Part shown: positions 50,049 to 57,228 of the stretch, piece after piece | How positions within the stretch are numbered: position 1 is the stretch's first letter | How the letters are laid out: each line of letters opens with the position of its first letter | Origin: Lentzea albida | GTDB lineage: Bacteria; Actinomycetota; Actinomycetes; Mycobacteriales; Pseudonocardiaceae | DNA length: 64,000 nt | Assembly (NCBI RefSeq): GCF_900111005.1 | Contig: NZ_FOFV01000008.1 | Span: 248,001-312,000, forward strand | Reading direction: 5' to 3' | Notes under the pieces: generated by a model | Database searches by the model: none | Told to the model about the DNA's origin: nothing | What the model saw: only the letters and a program-made list of their open reading frames with translations | Translations under genes and position numbers: made by a program

Positions 50049-51226
50049 TGGCTCGTCCGCCGCTCGACATCGGCACGTACGGCAAGATTCGTTGCAGTCA
50101 AACGGAGTCCGGCTGGGTAGCCGTCGCGAACTACCGCGATTTCGACGGTAAGACGCGGCCGGTGCTTCGGAGGGGGAAGACCAAGCCTGAGGCTGAGCGG
50201 AGGCTCAAGAAGGCGCTCGCTGAGCGCAAAGGCCCGTCGGGAGACTCGTTGACGCCGGACAGTCGGTTCAAGGACGCGCTCGAAGCGTGGCAGGTGAAGT
50301 TTCAGAAGCTCGTGGACATGGGCAAGCGGTCGCCTAGCAGCCTCGATACCTACCGGAGCATCCTCGGCCGGCATGTCCTTCCGGGTCTCGGTGAGCTGCG
50401 GATTCGTGAGATGACGGTCGCCCGGATCGATGCGTTCCTGGGCGCGCTGTGGAGGTCGGTCGGCGTCGACAGCGCCAAGACGGCGCGCTCGGTGATCTCG
50501 GGTGCTCTGCGGATCGCTGTGCGGGATCGGGCGCTCGACACGAACCCTGTCCGGGACACGGACCCGCTGGAGAGCGGTCGGAAGAAGAGCCCGAGGGCGC
50601 TCACGCGGGAGGAGCGCCTGTTGTGGCTGGAGATGCTGGAGTCCGACCCGGCGGCGGTTCGGAAGGACCTGCCTGACCTGTCGCGATTCATGATGGCCAC
50701 GGGCGTGCGGATCGGTGAGGCGCTGGCCGTCTACTGGGACGACGTCGACTTCGAGGCTGGAACGGTCGACGTGAACTACACGGTCATCCGGGCGGCTGGG
50801 CTCGGGCTGATCAGGAAGTCGACCAAGACGGAGGCGGGCGAGCGGACCCTCCCGCTGCCCAGGTGGGCGCTCGACATGTTGTGGCGGCGTCGTGCGGCCA
50901 CGCTGTTCCCGAACGGGCCGGTCTTCCCGAACAGCCTGGGTGGCCTGCGGGACCCGTCCAACACCCGCAGGGACATCCGGAAGGCTCGCGGAGGGGAAGA
51001 GTTCGCCTGGGTGACCTCGCACGTGTTCCGCAAGACGGCGGCCACCATCCTCGATGAGGCGGGGCTCTCCGCGAGGGTCGTCGCGGACCAGCTCGGACAC
51101 GCTCGGCCGTCCATGACCCAGGACACCTACCTCGCCCGGAAGGCGGTCGATCGGAAGGCGGCTGACGCACTGGAAGGGGCACTCGACCGGCCTGAGCAGG
51201 GCGAACCCAAGAAGCGCGCAGATTGA
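50048..51226 (+). CDS. int: Tyrosine integrase of the AICE
   Basis: The 392-residue recombinase has an N-terminal arm-binding part, a SAM-like core-binding domain (about 70-165) and a catalytic domain with the full set R221 (TGVRIGEAL), H325 and R328 (HVFRKTAAT), H351 (LGHARPSM) and the nucleophile Y361 (DTYL). A lysine (STKTEAGERTL) is in the beta-hairpin. It integrates the element at the 36-bp core in tRNA-Lys, which begins 80 bp downstream. Nothing indicates inactivation. Confidence 0.95.
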   Translation: MARPPLDIGTYGKIRCSQTESGWVAVANYRDFDGKTRPVLRRGKTKPEAERRLKKALAERKGPSGDSLTPDSRFKDALEAWQVKFQKLVDMGKRSPSSLDTYRSILGRHVLPGLGELRIREMTVARIDAFLGALWRSVGVDSAKTARSVISGALRIAVRDRALDTNPVRDTDPLESGRKKSPRALTREERLLWLEMLESDPAAVRKDLPDLSRFMMATGVRIGEALAVYWDDVDFEAGTVDVNYTVIRAAGLGLIRKSTKTEAGERTLPLPRWALDMLWRRRAATLFPNGPVFPNSLGGLRDPSNTRRDIRKARGGEEFAWVTSHVFRKTAATILDEAGLSARVVADQLGHARPSMTQDTYLARKAVDRKAADALEGALDRPEQGEPKKRAD

Positions 51227-51276
51227 GAGTCAGGGAGTAAAGCGCATCAAAGGCGTATCAGTGATCTTCCAAAGCG

Positions 51277-51305
51277 AAACCCCCAGGCCTGTGACCTGGG
51301 GGTTT
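51277..51305. terminator. Hairpin between int and tRNA-Lys
   Basis: A perfect 11-bp stem (51277-51287 with 51295-51305) has a 7-nt loop. It lies just after the 3' end of tRNA-Lys on the - strand and after int on the + strand, so it can end both transcripts. The displaced copy of this region at 41583-41609 carries an equivalent hairpin with a different stem sequence. Confidence 0.7.
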
Positions 51306-51306
51306 G

Positions 51307-51342
51307 GTGGGCCGCCAGGGACTCGAACCCTGAACCCGAAGA
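51307..51342. repeat. att core, tRNA-side copy
   Basis: 36 bp identical to 41612-41647. It covers the 3' part of the tRNA-Lys gene (T arm, acceptor strand and discriminator base), so integration rebuilds a functional tRNA. Confidence 0.92.
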
Positions 51343-51380
51343 TTAAAAGTCTCCTGCTCTGCCAATTGAGCTAGCAGCCC
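51308..51380 (-). tRNA. tRNA-Lys (anticodon TTT)
   Basis: A 73-nt cloverleaf on the - strand: acceptor GGGCTGC with GCGGCCC (one T-G pair), D arm GCTC/GAGC, and anticodon stem GGAGA/TCTTC with loop CTTTTAA (anticodon TTT). The T arm is CAGGG-TTCGAGT-CCCTG with discriminator A. CCA is encoded at 51305-51307. It is the attachment gene of the AICE. The sequence TAGGCT about 10 bp upstream of the 5' end can serve as the -10 box. Confidence 0.96.
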
Positions 51381-51565
51381 TCGCCGGGACAGCCTACCGA
51401 TCTCCACCCCCGCATGTCCTCCGGGTTGCCAACCTCACGGTCACGGCCCCCAATCCACCCACCCAGAGAGGATCAGGCAAGAACCCAGCTGGATCGTCGT
51501 ACCGCCCCGACCCCCAGAACGCTGGAATTGGAGGCACAACAAGACGACCAGAAGGAGCCAAGACG

Positions 51566-52639
51566 ATGCCGCTCGACCACTACGTCACCCTGGGCCGCTC
51601 CGGCCTCCGCGTCAGCCCGTTCGCCCTCGGCGCGATGACCTTCGGTGAGGACCCCGGGGCCGCCGGCGCGAGTGTCGAGGAGTCCGAGAAGATCCTGCGC
51701 ACCTACCTCGACCGCGGCGGGAACTTCGTCGACACGGCCAACTTCTACACCAACGGGCACTCGGAGAAGATCCTCGGCGACTTCTTCAGGAGCAACGGTG
51801 GCCGGGATCGGGTGGTGCTGGCCTCCAAGTTCTTCTTCAACATGCACCCCGGTGACCCGAACGGTGGTGGGGCCGGGCGGCGCTCCATTCGCAGGCAGCT
51901 CGAGCAGACGCTCCGGCGTTTGCAGACCGACCACCTCGACCTCTACTGGATGCACAACTGGGATCGGAACACCCCCGTCGAGGAGACGATGCGGGTCCTC
52001 GACGACCTGGTGGGATCGGGCAAGGTGGGGTACATCGGGTTCTCGAACGTGCCCGCTTGGGTGACTGCGCAGGCCCAGACGATGGCCGTCCTCAACGGCT
52101 GGACGCCGCTGATCGCGCTGCAGGTCGAGTACTCGTTGCTGGCGCGGACGGTGGAGGGGGAGGTCGCGCCGCTGGCCAGGGACGCGGGCATGGCGCTGGT
52201 GCCTTGGAGTCCGCTCAAGAACGGGTTCCTGAGCGGCAAGTACCGGCGGGACGTGCAGGTCGCGGACTCGGAGCGGGCGAAGTTCGTCGACCCGCCGACG
52301 GAGGACGAGTTCAAGGTCATCGACGTCGTTACGGCCATCGCGGACGAGACCGGAACGACTGCTGCCGCGGTGTCGCTGGCCTGGTTGCGGCAGCGTGAGG
52401 GGACCGTGGTGCCGATCATCGGGGCGCGGAAGCTGGAGCACCTCGAGAGCAACCTCGAGGAGGTGACGCTCACCGCAGAACAGCTCGCGACCCTCGACGC
52501 CGTGTCGCGGCCTGACCTCAACTACCCCGCGAACCTCCACGGCGAGTTGCGGGCCATGTTGCAGTTCGCCGGCACGACGGTGGACGGCGAACACTCCGCG
52601 ATCTACCCGCCGCTGCTGCAGAGCAGCGTCCGGTACTGA
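51566..52639 (+). CDS. Aldo/keto reductase
   Basis: This 357-residue NADP-dependent oxidoreductase has the AKR tetrad: Asp and Tyr in FVDTANFYTNG, Lys in VLASKFFF, and His in DLYWMHNWD. The phosphate-binding VVPIIGARKLEHLESNL lies near the C-terminus. It resembles the YajO/Tas-like group; the substrate is unknown. GGAG lies 7-10 nt before ATG 51566. The region 51381-51565 upstream shows only the tRNA promoter on the other strand and the gene's own leader. Confidence 0.92.
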   Translation: MPLDHYVTLGRSGLRVSPFALGAMTFGEDPGAAGASVEESEKILRTYLDRGGNFVDTANFYTNGHSEKILGDFFRSNGGRDRVVLASKFFFNMHPGDPNGGGAGRRSIRRQLEQTLRRLQTDHLDLYWMHNWDRNTPVEETMRVLDDLVGSGKVGYIGFSNVPAWVTAQAQTMAVLNGWTPLIALQVEYSLLARTVEGEVAPLARDAGMALVPWSPLKNGFLSGKYRRDVQVADSERAKFVDPPTEDEFKVIDVVTAIADETGTTAAAVSLAWLRQREGTVVPIIGARKLEHLESNLEEVTLTAEQLATLDAVSRPDLNYPANLHGELRAMLQFAGTTVDGEHSAIYPPLLQSSVRY

Positions 52640-52738
52640 GGTAGAGCCTGCTCCACCTCGAGAACGGAAGTGTGCGCGACTGCGCAGAGGCCCCCGGAAG
52701 CGGAAATCTGTCCTCACCACGGCAAGGGGAGGCACAGG

Positions 52739-53863
52739 ATGAAGAAGACGCTGGTAGGCGTGCTGGCGGCGGCCATGCTGTTCACCGGAGCGGGAACGGT
52801 CATGGCCGCGCCGGCGGGCAACGTGCAGAAGCAGCTCGACGGGCTCACGAAGGAGCACGGGTTCCCGGCGGCGCTCGGCACGACGACCGAGACCAACGGC
52901 AGGGCCACGGCCTACACGTCGGGCACGGCCGAGCTCGGGAAGCGGACGCCGGTGCCGAAGAACGGGCAGGTGCGTGCCGGCTCCAACACCAAGGCGTTCG
53001 TCGCGGTGGCGGTCATGCAGCTGGTGGCGGAGAAGAAGGTCGAGCTCGACAAGCCGATCAACCACTACCTGCCCGGCGCGGTGAAGGACGACCGGATCAC
53101 GGTCCGCCAGCTGCTGAACCACACCAGCGGCCTCGCCAACTACACGGGCTACCTGGGGCTCGAGAAGTTCGAGGAGGTGCGGCACCGCTACTTCGAGCCG
53201 CGCGAGCTGCTCGACGTCGGCAACGCGAACCCCGTCACGAACGAGCCGGGTGAGAAGTTCAAGTACAGCAACACGAACTACGTGCTGCTCGGTCTGCTGG
53301 TCCAGAAGGTCACCGGACGGCCGGTCGCGGAGGTGGTCGAGAACCGGGTGATCAAGAAGGCCGGGCTCAAGGACACCTACTGGCCCGGTGTCGGTGACGA
53401 GACGATCCGCGGCAAGCACCCGAAGGGGTACTCGAAGACCGGCAACGGGATCGAGGACGTCACCGAGATGGACCCGAGCTGGGGCTGGGCCGCCGGCCAG
53501 ATCATCTCGACGACCAAGGACCTCAACTCCTTCTACCGCGCGCTGCTGAAGGGCGAGCTGGTGCCGCAGGCGCAGGTCCAGGAGATGCAGAAGACCGTCG
53601 ACACCGCCGGTGAGATGTGGCCGGGTGCTCGGTACGGGCTCGGGATCGCCAGCTCGCCGCTGTCCTGCGGTGGGGTCTCCTGGGGCCACGGCGGGGACAT
53701 CCACGGCTTCGAGACGCGGGGTGGCGTCACGGAATCCGGCAGGGCCTTCACGATCGCCGTCACGGCGCTGCCCGGTACTTTCCAGGACACGCCTGAGGAA
53801 GCCGGCAAGGCGCACGACGCTGTTCTGGCCACTGTGGACGCTGCCCTGTGCGGTGCCAAGTGA
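52739..53863 (+). CDS. Secreted serine hydrolase of the beta-lactamase/D-Ala-D-Ala carboxypeptidase family
   Basis: The 374-residue protein has a signal peptide (cut near VMA-AP) and a class C-like fold. The nucleophile is in S82-N-T-K85, the second motif is the Tyr of YSNTNY, and the third is HGGD in SWGHGGDIHG. Such proteins act as DD-peptidases, esterases or D-aminopeptidases outside the cell. AAGGGGAGG precedes ATG 52739. The next gene is a paralogue starting in a 4-nt overlap, clearly a tandem duplication. Confidence 0.9.
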   Translation: MKKTLVGVLAAAMLFTGAGTVMAAPAGNVQKQLDGLTKEHGFPAALGTTTETNGRATAYTSGTAELGKRTPVPKNGQVRAGSNTKAFVAVAVMQLVAEKKVELDKPINHYLPGAVKDDRITVRQLLNHTSGLANYTGYLGLEKFEEVRHRYFEPRELLDVGNANPVTNEPGEKFKYSNTNYVLLGLLVQKVTGRPVAEVVENRVIKKAGLKDTYWPGVGDETIRGKHPKGYSKTGNGIEDVTEMDPSWGWAAGQIISTTKDLNSFYRALLKGELVPQAQVQEMQKTVDTAGEMWPGARYGLGIASSPLSCGGVSWGHGGDIHGFETRGGVTESGRAFTIAVTALPGTFQDTPEEAGKAHDAVLATVDAALCGAK

Positions 53864-54882
53864 TCGCCGTGGCGGCGCTGACCGCGCTCACCCTGCTCGT
53901 GCCCCAGCAACTCGACCAGATCGTCCAGGAGAAGTCGCCCGGGGTCGAGGCCCACGTCAACGGCCAGAACCTCGCGCGGGGCAACGCACCGGTCAACGGG
54001 CAGGTGCGGATCGGCAGCATCACCAAGTCGTTCGTGGCCGTCGCGACGCTGAAGCTGGTGGCGGAGAACAAGGTCGAGCTGGACGGGCCCGCGAACAGGT
54101 ACGTGCCGCACATCAAGGACGGCCGCATCACCGTGCGCCAGGTCCTGCAGCACACCAGCGGCCTGCCGGACTACGTGGTCGACGTCGGGGTGCCGAAGAT
54201 CGCGGACATCCGGAACAGGTACTTCGCGCCGCACGACCTGCTGGACGTCGCGCTGGCCAAGGCGCCGAGCTTCCAGCCGGGCGAGAAGTACGAGTACAGC
54301 AACACGAACTACGTCGTCGCCGGCCTGCTGATCCAGAAGGTGACGGGACGCCCGGTCGGCGAGGCGATCGACGAGGTCGTCAAGCAGGCCGGTCTGAAGG
54401 ACACCTACTGGCCGAACCAGGGCGAGCAGCGCATCCGCGGCCGCCACGCGCAGGCCTTCGCGCTGAGCGACCTGCTCGACCCGAAGTCGCAGGTCGTCGA
54501 CGCGACCGACATCGAGACGTCGGCGGCGTGGGCGTCCGGCGCGATGGTGTCCACGCCCAGCGACGTGGCCAAGTTCTTCAGGACGCTCCTCAACGGCGGC
54601 CTGCTCGCGAAGCCGCAGCTCGACGAGATGCGCAGGACCGTCGCGATCGACGAGAAGAGCGCCTACGGGCTCGGCCTGGAGAGCACCAAGCTGAGCTGCG
54701 GCGGGGTCTGGTGGGGGCACGGCGGGTCGATCCACGGCTGGGCGTCGTTCGGCGGTGCGACCGACGGCGGCAGGTACGCGGCGATGACGATCACCGCGCT
54801 GCCGGGGACGTTCGGTGACGACCCGATGCGGAAGTTCCAGCGGATGTACGACGTGATGGACACCGCGCTCTGCAAGAGGTAG
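53860..54882 (+). CDS. Second serine hydrolase, tandem paralogue
   Basis: This 340-residue paralogue shares the S-x-x-K (S53-I-T-K56), YSNTNY and HGGS motifs and long blocks such as RITVRQ(L/V)L and GLLIQKVTGRPVGEA with the previous gene. The region before S-x-x-K is about 30 residues shorter, so the N-terminal substrate wall differs. GTG 53860 overlaps the upstream stop as GTGA and gives a hydrophobic export signal; GTG 53848 is an alternative. The pair may have diverged in substrate. Confidence 0.88.
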   Translation: MIAVAALTALTLLVPQQLDQIVQEKSPGVEAHVNGQNLARGNAPVNGQVRIGSITKSFVAVATLKLVAENKVELDGPANRYVPHIKDGRITVRQVLQHTSGLPDYVVDVGVPKIADIRNRYFAPHDLLDVALAKAPSFQPGEKYEYSNTNYVVAGLLIQKVTGRPVGEAIDEVVKQAGLKDTYWPNQGEQRIRGRHAQAFALSDLLDPKSQVVDATDIETSAAWASGAMVSTPSDVAKFFRTLLNGGLLAKPQLDEMRRTVAIDEKSAYGLGLESTKLSCGGVWWGHGGSIHGWASFGGATDGGRYAAMTITALPGTFGDDPMRKFQRMYDVMDTALCKR

Positions 54883-54888
54883 CGAAGA

Positions 54889-55797
54889 TCAGCGGGCGTA
54901 CCGGAGCACCCAGAGCATGTCCTGCTCGGTGACCGGTCCGTCCGCTTCGCACGCCATCAGCCAGTCCGTCAGCGCCTCCGGATCGATGCCCGCCCCGATC
55001 AGCACCAGCTGCGTCGGGGCGTCGTCGACGGGTTCGAAGGACACGTAGGCGCCGACGGTGTGCAGCATGAACGTGCCGAGCGGGAACCGCACGAAACCCT
55101 TGGCGCGGAACAACCCCTCGGGCCGCGCCGCGAGGAAGTCCATGAACAGCTTGGGGTGCAACGGCTCCGCGGACTCGAACGACACGCTGTCGTACGAGGC
55201 GTGCGCGTGCGTCGAGTGGTCGTCCAGGTCGTCGAACGACAGCTGCCGCGGCCCCAGGTCCGGCGGGCGCACCTCGAACAGCAACGCCGGGTCGATCTGC
55301 CCGTACGTCACCGGCACGACCGGCGCGGAGCAGGGCAACGACGGCGGCGACGGAACGCGGTCGACCTTGTTCAGCACCACCAGGTCGGCCAGCGCGAGAT
55401 CGCGTTCCAGGTGCGGCACGGCGTCGAGCTCCACCGCGTCGACCACGTAGATCAGCCCGCCGTACGAGACCCCGGGCGCCTGCAGCACCATCCGCACCAT
55501 CGCCGCAGGCTCGGCCAGACCGGACGCCTCGATCACGATGACGTCCAGGTCGGCCGAGGCCAGCTTCGAGAGCATCCCGTCCAGTTCGGTGCCGTCGACC
55601 GCGCAGCACAGGCAGCCGTTCGACAGCGACACCATCGAATCGACCTGGGCGGACACGGCGAACGCGTCGATGTTGATCCGCCCGAAGTCGTTCACCACGA
55701 CGCCGATCCGCGTGCCGCCGGACGTGCGCAGCAGGTGGTTGAGCAGGGTGGTCTTGCCGGAACCGAGGAAGCCGGCGAGCACGACTACGGGGATCAC
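54889..55797 (-). CDS. CobW/COG0523-family GTPase (metal chaperone type)
   Basis: The 302-residue protein has the P-loop GFLGSGKTT (9-17), the switch VVVNDFGRINID, and the CxCC metal motif in SNGCLCCAV. The G4 motif LNKVDR and a C-terminal CobW_C domain (KGFVRFPLGTFMLHTVGAYVSF) follow, with a His-containing linker (DDHSTHAHAS). COG0523 GTPases deliver Zn, Co or Ni to enzymes. The metal and client are unknown and no Zur-type box was seen. GTG 55797 starts at the P-loop strand as usual; the LLM gene stops 11 bp upstream. Confidence 0.9.
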   Translation of the reverse strand: MIPVVVLAGFLGSGKTTLLNHLLRTSGGTRIGVVVNDFGRINIDAFAVSAQVDSMVSLSNGCLCCAVDGTELDGMLSKLASADLDVIVIEASGLAEPAAMVRMVLQAPGVSYGGLIYVVDAVELDAVPHLERDLALADLVVLNKVDRVPSPPSLPCSAPVVPVTYGQIDPALLFEVRPPDLGPRQLSFDDLDDHSTHAHASYDSVSFESAEPLHPKLFMDFLAARPEGLFRAKGFVRFPLGTFMLHTVGAYVSFEPVDDAPTQLVLIGAGIDPEALTDWLMACEADGPVTEQDMLWVLRYAR

Positions 55798-55808
55798 GAC
55801 GTCCGAGG

Positions 55809-56606
55809 CTAGCCGGTGAACTCGGCGTACCTCTCCAGCACCTCGTCCACCGTGCCGTCGAACAGCGGCGGGTAGATCACCAGCTCGTCGACGCCGAGGT
55901 CCTCGTACTCCCGCACGACCGGCGCCGTCAGCGGGACCTGCGCGGACACGCTGATCCGGAACCCGTCGGGGCGGGAGGGGAAACGCGCGAGGTGGCCGCG
56001 GATCTCGTCGGGGGTGCCGATGCCGAACCACCCCTGCGCACGCGTCACGGCCCGACGGAACGCCGCGGGGCTGTGCCCGCCGACGACCACCCGCACGTTC
56101 GACGGCCGGGGATGGGCGTCGACCCCGGAGAACGACACGAACCTGCCCGCGAACGACGGCGCGTCCGCGTGCCAGAGCTGGTCCATCGCGTCCAGGTACT
56201 CGTCGGTGCGGGCGCCCCGGTCGGCGAACGACGCCCCGACCGCGGTCATCTCCGGTTCGAGGTAGCCCGCGCCGACGCCGAGCGTGAACCGTCCGCCGCT
56301 GAGCAGGTCGAGCGACGCGACCTGCTTCGCGAGCACCACCGGGTTGCGCTGCGGCAGGACCACGATCCCGGTCGCCAGCTCGAGGGTGGACGTGACCGCC
56401 GCCACGAAACCCAGGTGGGTCAGCGGATCGAGGAACACCGTGTCCGGTTCGGACGGTGACGGGTCCACGCGCGGCGACGGCAGCACCACGTGATCGGACG
56501 CCCACCACGAGCTGTAGCCGAGCGATTCGGCCAGTCGGGCGAGCCGTCGCGTCTCGTCCGGCCTCGCCGCGTCACCGACGTTGAGTCCCTGCACCCCGAT
56601 GTCCAT
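55809..56606 (-). CDS. LLM-class flavin/F420-dependent oxidoreductase
   Basis: The 265-residue luciferase-like TIM barrel has an early SLGYSSWWASDHVVLP, the bulge region ELATGIVVLPQRNPVVLAKQVASLDLLSGGRFTLGVGAGY, and a C-terminal VVVGGHSPAAFRRA. In actinomycetes most such proteins use coenzyme F420, but FMN cannot be excluded. ATG 56606 matches the family start; ATG 56621 (GGAA upstream) would add five residues. It is probably co-transcribed with the CobW-type gene. Confidence 0.88.
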   Translation of the reverse strand: MDIGVQGLNVGDAARPDETRRLARLAESLGYSSWWASDHVVLPSPRVDPSPSEPDTVFLDPLTHLGFVAAVTSTLELATGIVVLPQRNPVVLAKQVASLDLLSGGRFTLGVGAGYLEPEMTAVGASFADRGARTDEYLDAMDQLWHADAPSFAGRFVSFSGVDAHPRPSNVRVVVGGHSPAAFRRAVTRAQGWFGIGTPDEIRGHLARFPSRPDGFRISVSAQVPLTAPVVREYEDLGVDELVIYPPLFDGTVDEVLERYAEFTG

Positions 56607-56698
56607 GACCGCGCCAACCATCGATTTCCATCGATCATTCCCGAAAGTGCAACGAAACGGCCGGTCGGCGCATCAGAATGACGAGAAGGGGGGCGATG

Positions 56699-57226
56699 AT
56701 GACCGAGTTCCTGGCTGCCGCGCTGGCGTTTCCGACAGTGGTGTTCAGCTTCCTGTTGCTCTTGGTGCTGGCGTACTGGCTGACCGTGGCGCTGGTGGGC
56801 CTGGACTTCGACGCCCCGGTGATGCCGGTCTCGATCTCGATCTTCGTCGTGATCACGTGGTTCGCGGCACTGGTCGGCACGGTGCTCACTCCCGAGGGCA
56901 AGCTCCGGTACGCGATCCTCGCCGGGGCCCTGCTCGTGGGCGCGCTCGTCACCAGGATCCTTCTCATCCCGGTCAAGAGGTGGACGAAACCGGAGAAACC
57001 GGCGTCCCGCAACGACTTCGTGGGCCGCACCGCGATCGTGCGGACGGCCAGGGTCACCGAGCAGTACGGGCAGGCCGAGGTGACCGCCGACGACGGCGGT
57101 ACGGCGGTCGTTCAGGTGCGAGCGGCGCAGAGCACCGAACTCAGAGCGGGACAGACCGCGTTGATCTTCGACTACGACGCAGACGGCGAGTTCTTCTGGG
57201 TCGTGGACATCACCACAGGGGGCTGA
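56699..57226 (+). CDS. NfeD/YqiJ-like membrane protein with OB-fold tail
   Basis: The 175-residue protein has three or four N-terminal transmembrane helices (to about residue 90) and a soluble C-terminal beta-domain. The latter opens NDFVGRTAIVRTARVTEQYG and ends LIFDYDADGEFFWVVDI. This is the layout of YqiJ/NfeD-type proteins that accompany flotillins. AAGGGGGG lies 6-12 nt before the start; ATG 56696 is the alternative. The flotillin gene follows after 2 bp, and partnership in a membrane microdomain complex is expected. Confidence 0.82.
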   Translation: MTEFLAAALAFPTVVFSFLLLLVLAYWLTVALVGLDFDAPVMPVSISIFVVITWFAALVGTVLTPEGKLRYAILAGALLVGALVTRILLIPVKRWTKPEKPASRNDFVGRTAIVRTARVTEQYGQAEVTADDGGTAVVQVRAAQSTELRAGQTALIFDYDADGEFFWVVDITTGG

Positions 57227-57228
57227 AC

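Larger units (their letters stand above)
41612..51342. mobile_element. pSAM2-like integrative and conjugative element (AICE) in tRNA-Lys
   Basis: About 9.7 kb is bounded by 36-bp direct att cores. The rightward block reads Pra-like activator, two small proteins, a zinc-ribbon protein, an FtsK/TraSA-type translocase, a RepSA-type initiator, excisionase and tyrosine integrase next to the intact tRNA. The leftward block reads HTH/PLD-like regulator, Pif-like NUDIX protein, Fic protein and a frameshifted relic. This is the AICE plan: integration like a prophage, rolling-circle replication, and double-stranded DNA transfer by a single FtsK-like protein. The core modules look intact. Confidence 0.92.
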
